Below are positions 63,558 to 64,000 of a DNA stretch of 64,000 nucleotides, piece by piece (position 1 is the first letter of the stretch; each line of letters starts with the position of its first letter). Made by a program: the position numbers and the translations under genes. Source of the DNA: DAOUGC01 sp034429695 (lineage in GTDB: Bacteria > Chloroflexota > Anaerolineae > Anaerolineales > Anaerolineaceae); NCBI GenBank assembly GCA_034429695.1, contig DAOUGC010000037.1, forward strand, positions 5,325-69,324, given 5' to 3'. The notes beneath the pieces are model-generated. The model searched no databases. It was not told the DNA's origin and was given only the letters and a program-made list of their open reading frames with translations.

Positions 63558-63630
63558 GCCCCCATCGTCTAGCGGCCCAGGACGTGGCCCTCTCAAGGCC
63601 AAAACCGGGATTCGAATTCCCGTGGGGGCA
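63558..63630 (+). tRNA. tRNA-Glu (anticodon CTC)
   Basis: A complete cloverleaf of 73 bases. Acceptor GCCCCCA / TGGGGGC, D arm with TAGCGG, anticodon stem TGGCC / GGCCA around loop CTCTCAA (anticodon CTC, for GAG) and T arm CGGGA-TTCGAAT-TCCCG. The discriminator is A, and CCA is not encoded. It has its own promoter and terminator. Confidence 0.93.
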
Positions 63631-63634
63631 CAGC

Positions 63635-63662
63635 ACTCCGTCTCTTGTGAGGCGGAGTTTTT
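63635..63662 (+). terminator. Terminator of tRNA-Glu
   Basis: ACTCCG / CGGAGT hairpin followed by five T residues, directly after the tRNA. Confidence 0.75.
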
Positions 63663-63788
63663 CATTTCACCACCCCATGCAGTTGCCGTTCGCCCCCACT
63701 CTGGAATTAAATCGCCCGATTGAAAGTAAGGTAGAATTGGCTTTGCCATTCTCCACAAATTGTCTTTCCCCCGAAAGGTTCCCCTCCC

Positions 63789-64000
63789 ATGCTGGATCGG
63801 CTGCTCAACATTTTCAGAAACATCCTGGTTGGTTCCACCCTCACCTCTGATGATGTGGTCAACATCCTTATCTCCCTCCTGCTGGCCATCCTCATCAGCT
63901 TCATCGTCTCCCAGATCTACAAAAACACCCACCACGGCATGAACTACGAACAGAGCTTCATGGTCGCCCTGGTGCTGCTTGGCCCCATCGTCGCCGCTGT
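63789..64000 (+). CDS. DUF4956-like membrane protein, 5' part
   Basis: Start of an integral membrane protein (about 70 residues visible) with two hydrophobic helices (residues about 25-42 and 58 onward). IYKNTHHGMNYEQSFMVALVLLGPIVAAV matches the start of DUF4956 proteins, which are often adjacent to a VTC-type polyphosphate polymerase. Start chosen at ATG 63789, an AAAGG lies about 11 bases upstream. The gene runs out of the window. Confidence 0.65.
   Translation, partial: MLDRLLNIFRNILVGSTLTSDDVVNILISLLLAILISFIVSQIYKNTHHGMNYEQSFMVALVLLGPIVAA

Noticed and set aside
1..64000. CRISPR arrays, insertion sequences, prophage, toxin-antitoxin or other defence genes
   Set aside because: No regular direct repeats with spacers, transposase motifs or phage genes are visible. 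Gene density and composition are even.

Overview
The window looks like a chromosomal segment of an anaerobic, chemoheterotrophic bacterium, most probably a member of the Chloroflexota (Anaerolineae-like). This is an inference from gene style: moderately GC-rich DNA, multi-GAF signalling proteins, lipoproteins with proline/threonine-rich stalks, BMP-family nucleoside transporters and conserved proteins of unknown function. No rRNA or phylogenetic marker was tested. Genes are densely packed, many overlap by 4 bases (ATGA), and I saw no insertion sequence, prophage or CRISPR array.

Layout. 1-5.1 kb: 3' part of pyruvate phosphate dikinase, a stand-alone receiver protein, a zinc-ribbon protein and an SppA-like protease paired with a membrane-anchored protein. 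5.1-10.1 kb (minus): alpha/beta hydrolase, CCA-type nucleotidyltransferase, hpt, tdk, and an L21-L27-L31 ribosomal operon in which L31 carries an RNA polymerase alpha-CTD-like extension. 10.1-18.3 kb (minus): hydantoinase, three complex-I-like membrane subunits, a coiled-coil protein and SelB in one probable transcription unit. 18.5-39.5 kb (almost all minus): a purine-catabolism block. It holds an 8-oxoguanine-deaminase-like amidohydrolase, adenine deaminase, a GntR/UTRA repressor, YgeY-like hydrolase, YgeW-like carbamoyltransferase, carbamate kinase, two BMP lipoproteins, a nucleoside-type ABC importer, a threonine-synthase-like enzyme and a second fold-type II PLP enzyme. 39.7-43.3 kb: an autoregulated TetR gene with a small membrane protein, folD and UDP-glucose dehydrogenase. 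43.5-53.7 kb: an RsbV/RsbW/RsbU-like partner-switching set whose phosphatase has about six GAF-like segments, then small housekeeping genes (HAD phosphatase, HIT protein, phosphoglycerate mutase, two DUF3795 proteins, Fpg-like glycosylase). 53.8-57.6 kb: a heterodimeric ABC exporter. 57.8-63.5 kb: a ClpA-like ATPase with a dead second AAA module, a YbjN-type protein and a PAS/GAF/GGDEF diguanylate cyclase. The window ends with tRNA-Glu(CTC) and the start of a DUF4956-type membrane protein.

How it fits together. The purine block resembles the ygeW-ygeY-yqeA-ssnA-hyuA type of anaerobic purine/urate fermentation cluster: nucleobase import, deamination, ring opening by cyclic amidohydrolases, then carbamoyl transfer and carbamate kinase for ATP. 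Short palindromes of the form TTGTC-N-GACAA sit just downstream of the -10 boxes of the hydantoinase, threonine-synthase-like and amidohydrolase promoters, and a variant overlaps the BMP promoter. They define a candidate regulon for the GntR/UTRA repressor inside the block. No molybdenum hydroxylase of the cluster (xdh/ygfK/xdhD) and no selA, selC or selD is in the window, although selB is.
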